Below, in pieces: positions 6,794 through 14,066 of a stretch of DNA of 14,066 bases. The stretch's first letter is position 1; every line of letters starts with the position of its first letter. Location: the NCBI GenBank assembly GCA_900552115.1, contig URYP01000057.1:1-14066 (forward strand), given 5' to 3'. The position numbers and the translations under genes are program-made. This DNA comes from an uncultured Oscillospiraceae bacterium (GTDB taxonomy: Bacteria; Bacillota; Clostridia; Oscillospirales; Acutalibacteraceae). Under the pieces are notes generated by a model. The model was not told the origin of the DNA. It was given only the letters and a program-made list of their open reading frames with translations, and ran no database searches.

Positions 6794-7810
6794 TCACATC
6801 CGTTCTTCTATGTCTGCCCGCACGGTGCGGGAGGGGACAGCCCCATCGCCCCGGACGGCCACGGTATAACCCCGGCTGGCCAGCCAAGCAATATTGTCCC
6901 GTTTGTGACCGATCATTTTAGACAGGGCGTTCGGTGCAACCCAGAGAGTCGCGCGGCCGCCCTGTGGGGGGGCTCTCCGCAGGGCTTCATGGGCGAGCCC
7001 CCGGTAAAGCCGGCTTTCACACAGCTCCCGGAATGCCGGATGATAGGGACCCGCCACATAGGCGGATTCCACCTCCCCGCCGGCGTGCAGACCCATGCGG
7101 ATCACCGGGATGCCCCGCTCCCATTCCACAAATTGCAACAGCTCCGCTCCCAGCCCAACCGCTTCCTCCAGCGTGGGAGGGATATACCTCCCCGCCCGGT
7201 ACCAGTCGGCCATAAGCGTTCCTTCCATAACGACGGCGGGGTAAATCCGCATCGTATCCGGGCACAGGGTACACAGCCGCGCAGCAGTGCCCCGGTCGGT
7301 ATCCGGTGAACTCCCCGGCAATCCGGTCATCATCTGCAGGCCGAGGGCTATGTCAAAAGTATGTATTAAGCGCGAGGCCCGCTCCACATCATCGGCGGTG
7401 TGACCCCGTCCGTTGCGCCGCAGCACATTGTCGTCCATGCTCTGGGCGCCCAGTTCAATGGCGGTGACACCGAAACGCCTGAGCTGCGTGAGTATGGCCT
7501 CGTCTATGGCGTCGGGACGGGTGGATATCCGAATTCCCGCAAACAGGCCTTTTTCCACATAGGGATAAGCCGCCTGCAAAAGCGCCGTCCGATAAGCCTC
7601 ATCCACGGCTGTAAAGCTCCCGCCGAAAAAGGCGATTTCCGCCTGTCCCGGAGCAGAACGCATGGTCGCCGCCGCCCGCTCACAAGCAGCCGCCACCTCC
7701 GCCGGCCGCAGGACAACGGCGCTTCCGGTGATGGCGCGCTGGTTGCAGAAGCTGCATTGATGCGGACAGCCGGCATGCGGCACAAATAAGGCGACGTTGG
7801 TATGGGGCAT
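6794..7810 (-). CDS. Elp3-like radical SAM protein lacking an acetyltransferase domain
   Basis: This 338-residue protein has the radical SAM cluster motif CxxxCxxC at Cys15, Cys19 and Cys22, which binds a [4Fe-4S] cluster and SAM. It also has FFGGSFTA (61-68), STRPD (96-100) and ELGAQSMDDNVL (119-130). These segments follow the pattern of Elp3-type radical SAM enzymes. Unlike full Elp3, the protein ends around residue 338 and has no room for a GNAT acetyltransferase domain. Genes of this kind between rnc and smc are a recurring arrangement in Clostridia, and the substrate is not established to my knowledge. A tRNA or RNA substrate is a guess from the Elp3 resemblance and the RNase III neighbour. 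The ATG at 7810 follows GGGAAGGA, 17 bp after the rnc stop. The next gene, smc, starts four bases after the TGA. Confidence 0.9.
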   Translation of the reverse strand: MPHTNVALFVPHAGCPHQCSFCNQRAITGSAVVLRPAEVAAACERAAATMRSAPGQAEIAFFGGSFTAVDEAYRTALLQAAYPYVEKGLFAGIRISTRPDAIDEAILTQLRRFGVTAIELGAQSMDDNVLRRNGRGHTADDVERASRLIHTFDIALGLQMMTGLPGSSPDTDRGTAARLCTLCPDTMRIYPAVVMEGTLMADWYRAGRYIPPTLEEAVGLGAELLQFVEWERGIPVIRMGLHAGGEVESAYVAGPYHPAFRELCESRLYRGLAHEALRRAPPQGGRATLWVAPNALSKMIGHKRDNIAWLASRGYTVAVRGDGAVPSRTVRADIEERM

Positions 7811-7827
7811 GGCCGTCCTTCCCTTCG

Positions 7828-8523
7828 TCAGTCGATCCGGTCATAGCCCATCAGCTTAAGCGCCTCACAGGCCGCCAGTTGTTCCGCCTCTTTTTTGCTG
7901 TGTCCCCGGCCGGTGCCGATCACATTGGAATTCAAATGCACTTCCACGGTGAATTTTTTCTGGTGATCCGGTCCGGACTCCCCGGTTAGGACGTATTCCA
8001 AACGCTCTTCCGGGTTCTGCTGCACGATTTCCTGCAGATAGGTTTTATAATCTTTAAATTTACGACGGCGCTGATTGGCCAGCTCCTTTTTTAAAAAGGG
8101 TAGCAAGAACTCCCGTACCGGCTCCAGGCCCCCGTCCAGGTACATGGCGGCAATCACGGCTTCGAACGCATCCGATAAAATAGAGGGCCTGTCCGCCCCG
8201 CCCGACAGTTTCTCTCCCCGCCCCAGCAGGAGATATTCGCCCAGATGAAGCTCATGGGCATAGGCGCTGAGGGCTTTTTCGCAAACCAGGGAGGCCCGCA
8301 GCTTGGTGAGCTCCCCTTCCGCGCCCTTTTCACTGCGGAACAGATCGTCCGCGGTGATAAACCCCAGCACCGAATCGCCAAGGAACTCCAGCCGTTCGTT
8401 GCTGGGGCAGCGGCCTTTTCCTTCATTGGCATAAGACGAGTGTGTCAGGGCATTTTCCAAAAGCGCGCTGTCCTGAAAGGTATAGCCCATGCGTGTCATC
8501 AATTCCTGTAATTGCCTATCCAT
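7828..8523 (-). CDS. rnc: Ribonuclease III
   Basis: RNase III cuts double-stranded RNA with two-base 3' overhangs and releases the 16S and 23S rRNA precursors from their primary transcript. Counting from the ATG at 8523, the 231 residues carry the signature NERLEFLGD (42-50, metal ligands Glu43, Glu46 and Asp50) and the second metal-binding stretch SDAFEA (117-122, Asp118 and Glu121). A C-terminal dsRNA-binding domain runs from about 158 (DYKTYLQE) and includes the HSKKEAEQ-A-A motif near 208-218. An upstream in-frame ATG at 8550 would add nine residues and overlap the preceding gene. The start at 8523 is preferred because TAGGAG lies 7 bases before it. That site includes the TAG stop of the ACP-like gene, suggesting coupling. 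Confidence 0.97.
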   Translation of the reverse strand: MDRQLQELMTRMGYTFQDSALLENALTHSSYANEGKGRCPSNERLEFLGDSVLGFITADDLFRSEKGAEGELTKLRASLVCEKALSAYAHELHLGEYLLLGRGEKLSGGADRPSILSDAFEAVIAAMYLDGGLEPVREFLLPFLKKELANQRRRKFKDYKTYLQEIVQQNPEERLEYVLTGESGPDHQKKFTVEVHLNSNVIGTGRGHSKKEAEQLAACEALKLMGYDRID

Positions 8524-8530
8524 GTTCGTT

Positions 8531-8536
8531 CTCCTA
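8531..8536 (-). promoter_or_regulatory. Ribosome binding site of rnc overlapping the upstream stop codon
   Basis: The minus strand reads TAGGAG, where TAG is the stop of the ACP-like gene and AGGAG is the Shine-Dalgarno core. It lies 7 bases before the ATG at 8523. It selects this start over the one at 8550 and fits termination-reinitiation coupling. Confidence 0.7.
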
Positions 8537-8758
8537 TAATCGATCTTCAATATAACCCACGACGTCCTCGACCGTTTGGAACGCCTCCAGCGCCTCCGCC
8601 GGTATTTCCACCATATACAGCGACTCCAACAGCACCGCCAGTTCGCTGCGGTCGTCGTCGCTGATGTTCAGGTCGTCCAGCAGCGAATCCATTTCCACTG
8701 CGTCCGGGTCGCACCCGCATTCTTCCGCCGCAAACTGCGCCACTACTTCCCGTACCAT
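8534..8758 (-). CDS. Acyl-carrier-protein-like protein lacking the phosphopantetheine serine
   Basis: The 74-residue acidic protein occupies the usual acpP position between plsX and rnc. It has an ACP-like profile: an N-terminal helix, a SLLDDL segment before helix II, ELAVLLESLYMVEIP (39-53) matching the ACP helix II, and TVEDVVGYIE (62-71) matching helix IV. Aligned without gaps to ordinary ACPs through the shared EIP, the DSL motif that carries 4'-phosphopantetheine becomes Ser33-Asp34-Asp35. The modified Ser is replaced by Asp34, with a Ser one position too early. A DSL at residues 24-26 falls nine residues too early. It may therefore not be loaded by holo-ACP synthase and may not carry acyl groups. 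Alternatives are a regulatory or structural ACP paralogue, or modification at Ser33. The start at 8758 lies 3 bp after the plsX stop, with GGAG 11 bases upstream. Confidence 0.85.
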   Translation of the reverse strand: MVREVVAQFAAEECGCDPDAVEMDSLLDDLNISDDDRSELAVLLESLYMVEIPAEALEAFQTVEDVVGYIEDRL

Positions 8759-8761
8759 GTC

Positions 8762-9775
8762 TTAATCCGCTCCTGTTTTAGTCTCCTGCACCGCCTGCGC
8801 AATTTTGTCGATCACGCCGGCCTGCGCAAAGGTGGCGGCCACCCGTATGGCGTGCTTGATCGCCGGCGCTTTGGAGTTGCCGTGCGTCTTGATTACCGGC
8901 TTGCTGACGCCCAGCAGCGGCGCGCCGCCGTACTCGGACGTATCCATACGCTTTTTAAATCCGGCCAGCTGCGGCTTCACCATCAGCGCGGCCAGTTTGG
9001 TTTTAGTATTCGTCATAAAAATACTTTTGATGTTTTTGAGCAGCGCGTCGGTAACGCCTTCCATCATTTTGAGGACGATGTTCCCGGTAAAGCCGTCCGC
9101 CACCAACACGTCGGCCGTGCCGAACGGGATGTCGCGCGCTTCCACGTTGCCGACAAAATTGAGTCCGCTGTCTTTCAGCAGGGCAAACGCCTCATGCTGC
9201 AGGGTGCCGCCCTTGCAGTCCTCCGTGCCGATATTGATCAGACCCACCGATACGTCGTCCAGGCTCTTGCGGCCCATGACGCTTTCCATATACAGGGCAG
9301 CCATCTGAGCAAACTGCAACAGCATCTCCGGCCGGCAATCCGCGTTGGCGCCCGAATCGATCAGCATAAAGGGGCCCTGGTCGGATGGCATCAGCGGCGC
9401 CAGCGCCGCGCGGGATACGCCTTTGATCCGTTTAACGATAAAGGTGGCGCCCATAATCATGGCGCCGGTACTGCCAGCGGTTACAAAGGCATCGCCGTTA
9501 CCGGCAGCCAGTTGGCGCAGGCCCTCCGCCATGGAACAATCCTTATGTTCTTTCAGGATGCCCCGCGGCTCATCGTCCATGCCGATGACGCCCGGCGCAT
9601 GTATTATGTCCATATTTGCAAGGGAAATACTATTCTCCTCCGCCACCCGGTGGATTTTGGCCTCGTCGCCGGCCAGTACGATGGAGTGGCCATATTCAGC
9701 CACGGCCATGGCCGCTCCCCGGATAATTTCCAGCGGTGCGTTGTCCCCGCCAAAAGCGTCTACTACGATTCTCAT
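8762..9775 (-). CDS. plsX: Phosphate acyltransferase PlsX
   Basis: PlsX converts acyl-ACP and phosphate to acyl-phosphate, the donor used by PlsY to begin phospholipid synthesis. It acts as a peripheral protein at the inner face of the membrane. From the ATG at 9775 it is 337 residues, the usual size, and begins MRIVVDAFGGDNAP as family members do. Further landmarks in order are FVTAGSTGA, LIDSGANADCRPE, NIGTE, GNVEARDI and ADGFTGNIVLK. An ATG at 9784 would add three residues and overlap the trmFO stop as ATGA. The start at 9775 is preferred since AAAGGA lies 8 bases before it, but both are plausible. It is followed after 3 bp by the ACP-like gene. A normal PlsX needs a functional ACP substrate, so a true acpP is expected elsewhere in the genome. 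Confidence 0.97.
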   Translation of the reverse strand: MRIVVDAFGGDNAPLEIIRGAAMAVAEYGHSIVLAGDEAKIHRVAEENSISLANMDIIHAPGVIGMDDEPRGILKEHKDCSMAEGLRQLAAGNGDAFVTAGSTGAMIMGATFIVKRIKGVSRAALAPLMPSDQGPFMLIDSGANADCRPEMLLQFAQMAALYMESVMGRKSLDDVSVGLINIGTEDCKGGTLQHEAFALLKDSGLNFVGNVEARDIPFGTADVLVADGFTGNIVLKMMEGVTDALLKNIKSIFMTNTKTKLAALMVKPQLAGFKKRMDTSEYGGAPLLGVSKPVIKTHGNSKAPAIKHAIRVAATFAQAGVIDKIAQAVQETKTGAD

Positions 9776-9780
9776 ATCGT

Positions 9781-11109
9781 TCATCCTTTCCCTATCTGAT
9801 ACGGCGATAATTCGTCCAGCGCCCGGCCGGCCAGCGCCTCATACCGCTGCCGTTTGTCCCGGATTTTATCGGGAAGCGGCGGCAGGATGCCGAAATTGGC
9901 CCCCATGGGCTGGAAATCGGCGACCGTTCCATCGCTGATATAGGCCGTCAGCGCCCCCATCATGGTGGTGCGGGGCAGTATCAACGGTTCGCGTCCTTTC
10001 AGGCGACGCACGGCATTCTGCCCGGCCAAAATCCCCGCCATGGCGGATTCCATGTATCCCTCCACACCGGTTATCTGCCCGGCAAAGAACAGATCCGGCC
10101 GCGCTTTCAGCGCATAATCCGGTCGCAGAACGCGCGGCGAGTCGATAAACGTGTTGCGGTGCATCACGCCATAGCGGGCATATACCGCATCGTGCAGGGC
10201 GGGGATCAAGCCGAACACCCGCTTTTGCTCCGGAAAGGTCAGATTGGTCTGGAACCCCACCAGATTCAGCAGAGAACCGGCGGCGTTTTCCCGGCGAAGC
10301 TGCAGCACCGCCCACGGCCGGTGTCCGGTGCGGGGATCCCGCAGGCCTACCGGCTTCATGGGGCCAAAGCGGATGGCGTCCAGTCCCCGCGACGCCAGGA
10401 TTTCAATGGGCATGCAGCCCTCGTAGACCTGCCGGTCATCCGGCTGGTCAAAATCGTGAAGAGGCGCCCGTTCGGCGGATACTAAAGCCGCATGGAACGC
10501 CTCGTATTCCTCCTTATTCATAGGGCAGTTGATATAATCGCCCTGCCCGCTTTCCTCCCGGTCATACCGGGAGGCGCAGAACGACCGCTCCGCGTCGACG
10601 CTGTCCGCTTCCACAATCGGGGCCGCGGCGTCATAAAAGCTCAGCGCCCCGCCGCACAGCCGGCGGATATCCGCCGCCAGCGGTTCCGCTGTCAGCGGCC
10701 CGGTTGCAACAACGGCGATTCCCCGCGACGGCAGGGAGGCCGCTTCACCCCGCTCCACCGTTATCAGCGGATGGCCTGCAATGCGGCGGGTTACCTCTTC
10801 GGCAAACCGGTCCCGGTCCACCGCCAGCGCGCCGCCGGCCGGCACCGCGCAGTCATCGGCAACAGGTACGCAGAGCGATCCCATCCGCCGCATTTCCTCT
10901 TTTAACAGACCCGCCGCGCTGCCCAGACGTTTCGCCTTGAGCGAATTGGAGCACACCAGTTCCCCCAATAAAGGGGAGCGATGGGCCGGCGTGTAGCGAT
11001 CGGGTTTCATCTCAAGCAGCCGGACCGGCACGCCCTGCTCCGCGGCGGCAAACGCCGCTTCACAGCCGGCCAGCCCGCCGCCGATTACGAGTATGCTGTC
11101 CGTATTCAT
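9781..11109 (-). CDS. trmFO: TrmFO, folate/FAD-dependent tRNA (uracil-54-C5)-methyltransferase
   Basis: TrmFO makes 5-methyluridine (ribothymidine) at position 54 of the tRNA T-loop, using methylenetetrahydrofolate as carbon donor and FADH2 as reductant. It replaces the SAM-dependent TrmA in most Bacillota. The 442 residues start with a dinucleotide-binding fold (IGGGLAG, 9-15) and LLEMKP at the end of the second strand. Cys53 in LVCSNS and Cys232 in YEGCMP match the two cysteines reported as catalytic in the Bacillus subtilis enzyme. The C-terminal part has FAGQITGVEGYMES, the FAD-contacting region shared with GidA/MnmG. The ATG at 11109 overlaps the topA TGA as ATGA, with AGGA about 9 bases upstream, so the pair is translationally coupled. 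The order topA-trmFO is common in Bacillota. Confidence 0.98.
   Translation of the reverse strand: MNTDSILVIGGGLAGCEAAFAAAEQGVPVRLLEMKPDRYTPAHRSPLLGELVCSNSLKAKRLGSAAGLLKEEMRRMGSLCVPVADDCAVPAGGALAVDRDRFAEEVTRRIAGHPLITVERGEAASLPSRGIAVVATGPLTAEPLAADIRRLCGGALSFYDAAAPIVEADSVDAERSFCASRYDREESGQGDYINCPMNKEEYEAFHAALVSAERAPLHDFDQPDDRQVYEGCMPIEILASRGLDAIRFGPMKPVGLRDPRTGHRPWAVLQLRRENAAGSLLNLVGFQTNLTFPEQKRVFGLIPALHDAVYARYGVMHRNTFIDSPRVLRPDYALKARPDLFFAGQITGVEGYMESAMAGILAGQNAVRRLKGREPLILPRTTMMGALTAYISDGTVADFQPMGANFGILPPLPDKIRDKRQRYEALAGRALDELSPYQIGKG
9784..9789 (-). promoter_or_regulatory. Ribosome binding site supporting the inner plsX start
   Basis: The minus strand reads AAAGGA at 8 bases from the ATG at 9775. 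The same bases are directly next to the alternative ATG at 9784 and too close to serve it well. The site lies inside the last codons of trmFO. Confidence 0.55.
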
Positions 11110-13208
11110 TCGTCGTTATCCTTTTTCTTGGCCACAGGCTCCTGCTCATAGCCGCAGCCTTCGGTGGCGCAGTACAAGCCGGCGTTCCGGCCTTTCTTTT
11201 TAAACAGGGTTTTGCCACAGCGGGGACAGACCTCGCTGACCGGCTCGCTCCAGGTAACGAAGTCGCAGTCGGGATAGTTGGAACACCCGTAAAACTTACG
11301 GTTGTTTTTAGACTTCTTCCCGACAATTTCACCTCCGCATTTGGGGCAGACACCGCCGGTTTTTTCTACAATCCGCTTGGTGTTTTTGCAGTCGGGATAG
11401 CCGGGGCAGGCCAGGAACTTGCCGTAGCGGCCGGATTTAATCACCATTTTGCGCCCACAGAGCTCACAGACCTCGTCGCTTTCCACTTCAGGAACCTTGA
11501 TCCGCTCCCCCGACAGATTTTCCTCCGCCTTTTCCAATGTGTCGGCGAAACCCTTGTAAAAATCATCGAGTATACTGATCCAGTCGCGCTTACCCGCTTC
11601 CACGCTGTCAAGCTGGTGTTCCATATGCGCTGTAAATTCCACGTCTACGATATCGGAGAACTGTTCCCGCATGAGCTGGGTCGTCACTTCTCCCAGCGCG
11701 GTCGGTTTGAGCGCCTTGCCCTCCCGCTCAATATACTCCCGGTTGAGGATGGTGCCAATGGTGGGGGCGTACGTGGACGGCCGCCCAATGCCGTTTTCCT
11801 CCAGCGTTTTGATAAGCGTCGCTTCCGTGTAGCGGGGGGGCGGCTGGGTGAAGTGCTGGTTACCCTTCAAATCCCGCAGGAACAGCTTGTCGCCTTCTTC
11901 AAACGGCGGCAGCGCCCCACTGGCCTCTTCTTCTTCGTCCTTGCCCTCCACATACAATACCGTATAGCCTTCAAACCGCACGGTATAGCCGGAGGCTTTA
12001 AAAATATACTGATTGGCGGCAATGTCCACCTGACAGGTATCTTGCACGCAATTGGCCATCAGGCTGGCAATAAACCGCTCCCATATTAGCTTGTACAGCC
12101 GAAATTGGTCGGCGGTCAGCGAGCTTTTCACCCGCTCCGGCGTCAAGGACGGCATGGAGGGCCGGATCGCCTCATGCGCATCCTGCGCGTTGTTGCGTGA
12201 TTTGAAATAACGCGGTTTTTCGGGCAGGTACTGGCTGCCGTACCGCTCCCGGATATACTCGTTGCCTTCCTGCCGCGCATCTTCGGAAATGCGCAGGGAG
12301 TCGGTACGCATGTAAGTGATCAAGCCGACCGCGCCGATCCCTTCGACTTCCACGCCTTCATACAGTTCCTGCGCCGCTTTCATGGTGCGCCGGGCGGCAA
12401 AGCCCAGCTTGCGGCTGGCCTCCTGCTGCATGGTGGAAGTGATAAACGGCGGAGCGGGAGAGATGGACCGCTTGCCGCGTTTCACCTTTTTAACAAGGAA
12501 ATCGGCTGCCTTCAGATCCCCAAGAATAGCGTCCGCCTGCTCTTTATCGGTGATTTTCAGCTTGCCTTTTTCCGTGCCGTAAAGTTTGGCGGCAAACTGT
12601 TTGCCTTTTTCAGTTGCGGACAGCAGCGCGTCGATCGTCCAATATTCTTCGCTGACGAATGCGCGGATCTCTTCTTCCCGGTCGACCACGATCCGCACGG
12701 CGGCGGACTGAACCCGTCCGGCCGACAATCCCTTGCGGATTTTTTTCCACAGGAAGGGGCTGAGCTTATATCCCACAATGCGGTCCAGGATCCGGCGCGC
12801 CTGCTGGGCGTTGACCAGGTCCATATCCAGCTGGCGGGGGTGCTCCATCCCCTGTGTCACGCCGCTTTTGGTAATCTCATTGAACGTCACCCGGCTGCTT
12901 TCGTCAGGGTTTACTTTGAGCATCTGCATCAGGTGCCAAGAAATGGCTTCCCCTTCGCGGTCGGGGTCGGTTGCCAGAATAACGCCGTCGCTGTCGGCGG
13001 CCATGGATTTAAGCTGCCGGATCAGCGCCGACTTGCCGGGAATATCGGTATAGCGCGGCTTAAAGCCATGCTCGATATCTACGCCCAGCAGCGATTTTGG
13101 CAGGTCCCGAATATGGCCCATGGAGGCCACCACATCAAAGCCGGGACCAAGGTATTTTTTAATGGTTTTGGCTTTTGCCGGGGACTCCACAATGACCAGC
13201 TTTGCCAT
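11106..13208 (-). CDS. topA: DNA topoisomerase I (type IA) with three C-terminal zinc fingers
   Basis: TopA relaxes negative supercoils by cutting one strand through a 5'-phosphotyrosine, preventing excess unwinding behind RNA polymerase. The 700 residues open with the TOPRIM domain: VESPAKA (7-13), including the catalytic Glu8, then DPDREGE (81-87) binding magnesium. QQARRILDRIVGY follows, then LSAGRVQSAAVRIVV and the active tyrosine Tyr299 in ITYMRTDSLRIS. The C terminus has three four-cysteine zinc-ribbon modules: about 581-608 (CELC...CPGYPDC), about 624-652 (CPKC...CSNYPDC) and about 664-688 (CPRC...CATEGC). A short basic and acidic tail follows. The start at 13208 has AAGG close upstream within GATGAAGGCAAT. 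The gene lies 29 bp after dprA and overlaps trmFO by four bases. The dprA-topA-trmFO order is typical of Bacillota. Confidence 0.99.
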   Translation of the reverse strand: MAKLVIVESPAKAKTIKKYLGPGFDVVASMGHIRDLPKSLLGVDIEHGFKPRYTDIPGKSALIRQLKSMAADSDGVILATDPDREGEAISWHLMQMLKVNPDESSRVTFNEITKSGVTQGMEHPRQLDMDLVNAQQARRILDRIVGYKLSPFLWKKIRKGLSAGRVQSAAVRIVVDREEEIRAFVSEEYWTIDALLSATEKGKQFAAKLYGTEKGKLKITDKEQADAILGDLKAADFLVKKVKRGKRSISPAPPFITSTMQQEASRKLGFAARRTMKAAQELYEGVEVEGIGAVGLITYMRTDSLRISEDARQEGNEYIRERYGSQYLPEKPRYFKSRNNAQDAHEAIRPSMPSLTPERVKSSLTADQFRLYKLIWERFIASLMANCVQDTCQVDIAANQYIFKASGYTVRFEGYTVLYVEGKDEEEEASGALPPFEEGDKLFLRDLKGNQHFTQPPPRYTEATLIKTLEENGIGRPSTYAPTIGTILNREYIEREGKALKPTALGEVTTQLMREQFSDIVDVEFTAHMEHQLDSVEAGKRDWISILDDFYKGFADTLEKAEENLSGERIKVPEVESDEVCELCGRKMVIKSGRYGKFLACPGYPDCKNTKRIVEKTGGVCPKCGGEIVGKKSKNNRKFYGCSNYPDCDFVTWSEPVSEVCPRCGKTLFKKKGRNAGLYCATEGCGYEQEPVAKKKDNDE

Positions 13209-13237
13209 ATTGCCTTCATCATCCTCTGTATGCTTTA

Positions 13238-14066
13238 TTATTCATCATCCGCCGGCAGGCGGCCATATTGGTGGCCGGCGTAACCGCGGGCGGCTCCTGC
13301 TATTTCCAGTTCCGTTAATGCGGCCAGTGCCCGGGCCGCTGTCATTTCTGCTTTCTCCGAAAGCCAGTCCACACTTCGCGGCGTTTGTTCCAGCAGGCCG
13401 TACAGCCGGCGCGCTTCCTGCGATACCTCTGCCAACTGCGCCTGAGGATCCGGAGGTGGTGTGGGCGGCGTTTTTTTCGCCTTTTTTATGCCAAACGGAG
13501 AGGGGCGGCCCTGACGCTCCGGCTTAACCGGTCGGACAGGCTGCAGGGCCTTCCATGACGGAACCGTCACCGCTTTGGCGGCTTCCATGTCCAGCATATC
13601 GCCAAACCGATCGCGGTACTGCCGTAAAACGTCGATTCCGCCGTCGACCAGATACGCGCCTTTTTGTATCAGGCGGTTGCAGCCGGCATAGGCCGGCATC
13701 CCAGCCGGACCCGGCACAGCCATTACGTCCCGGCCCTGTTCGCGGGCTCTGGCAGCGGTAATCAGCGAACCGCTGTGAGCCGGCGCCTCCACCACGCAGA
13801 CCCCCTGAGCCAATCCGCTCATTATCCGGTTGCGCACGGGGAAGTGGGCCGGCCAGGGAGGCGATCCCGCCGGATACTCGCTCAGCAGCGCGCCGCCCTG
13901 CTCAAGAATACGGCTCCGCATGGCGGCATTTTCACGAGGGTAGTTCACGTCCAATCCGCAGCCCTGTACTGCAATCGTGATGCCGCCGGCTTCCAGCGCG
14001 CCCATATGGCAGGCGGCGTCGATCCCGACTGCCCCGCCGCCGTACTGGATATGCATCCCCAGAGGC
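13238..14066 (-). CDS. dprA: DNA processing protein DprA/Smf, 5' end outside window
   Basis: DprA binds incoming single-stranded DNA during natural transformation and loads RecA. It is also widespread in species not known to be competent. About 276 C-terminal residues are visible and the frame stays open to the window edge, so the start and any N-terminal SAM-like domain are missing. The Rossmann-like core shows GGGAVGIDAACHMGAL, AVQGCGLDVNYP, LLSEYP, FPVRNRIMSGL, VVEAPAHSGSLITAARAREQG and AVPG, as in the family. A proline- and lysine-rich linker (KKAKKTPPTPPPDP) leads to a C-terminal winged-helix domain (ARRLYGLLEQTPRSVDWLSE onward), the part used for partner contacts in some DprA proteins. 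Where most DprA proteins have SG before xAxGID, this one has GG. The stop is followed by 29 bp and then topA. Confidence 0.96.
   Translation of the reverse strand, partial: PLGMHIQYGGGAVGIDAACHMGALEAGGITIAVQGCGLDVNYPRENAAMRSRILEQGGALLSEYPAGSPPWPAHFPVRNRIMSGLAQGVCVVEAPAHSGSLITAARAREQGRDVMAVPGPAGMPAYAGCNRLIQKGAYLVDGGIDVLRQYRDRFGDMLDMEAAKAVTVPSWKALQPVRPVKPERQGRPSPFGIKKAKKTPPTPPPDPQAQLAEVSQEARRLYGLLEQTPRSVDWLSEKAEMTAARALAALTELEIAGAARGYAGHQYGRLPADDE

Noticed and set aside
8681..8689. DSL at residues 24-26 of the ACP-like protein as the phosphopantetheine site
   Set aside because: It lies 28 residues before the Pro of EIP instead of the usual 19 and aligns with the segment before helix II, so it is unlikely to be the modified site.
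8576..9799. Plus-strand open frame (407 codons) over the ACP-like gene and plsX
   Set aside because: It is antisense to two genes with clear family motifs. The product is His/Arg/Gln-rich with no recognisable domain.
1..14066. CRISPR array, insertion sequence, prophage or defence system
   Set aside because: No repeated spacers, terminal inverted repeats, transposase, integrase or phage-type genes were seen. Every gene but two has a clear housekeeping assignment.

Overview
The window is a stretch of housekeeping chromosome from a fairly GC-rich member of the Bacillota, most likely class Clostridia (Oscillospirales-like). The evidence is the folate-dependent TrmFO, the order dprA-topA-trmFO followed by plsX-acp-rnc-(radical SAM)-smc-ftsY, an FtsY with no long acidic N-terminal domain, and repeated strong AGGAGG-type ribosome binding sites. 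The placement is inferred from gene content and order, not from a database search. All thirteen genes lie on the minus strand, so transcription runs from high to low coordinates. Both end genes are cut by the window: dprA lacks its 5' part and nadD lacks its 3' part.

Block 1 (14066 down to 3208), in transcription order: dprA (ssDNA/RecA loading), topA (topoisomerase I), trmFO (tRNA U54 methylation), plsX (acyl-phosphate synthesis), an acyl-carrier-protein-like gene, rnc (RNase III), an Elp3-like radical SAM gene, and smc (condensin). Gaps are 29 nt or less, often with ATGA overlaps or Shine-Dalgarno sequences lying over the preceding stop codon, so this looks like one operon with translational coupling. 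Block 2 (3061 to 1535) is ftsY and rdgB, separated from smc by 146 bp holding a weak terminator-like hairpin and an 11-bp tandem repeat. Block 3 (1222 to 1) is yhbY, an unrecognised two-helix membrane protein and nadD. It is preceded by the only large gap (312 bp), which holds promoter-like boxes, stem-loops and an operator-like palindrome.

The genes share themes rather than a single pathway: DNA uptake, topology and segregation (dprA, topA, smc), RNA processing and modification (trmFO, rnc, radical SAM, yhbY), envelope lipid and protein targeting (plsX, acp-like, ftsY), and nucleotide or cofactor housekeeping (rdgB, nadD). No mobile element, CRISPR array, tRNA, rRNA or defence system was seen. 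The most unusual point is the ACP-like protein between plsX and rnc. It aligns without gaps to normal ACPs but has Asp where the phosphopantetheine-bearing Ser should be. The second is the structured-looking leader of yhbY. I did not find a convincing undescribed multi-gene system here.
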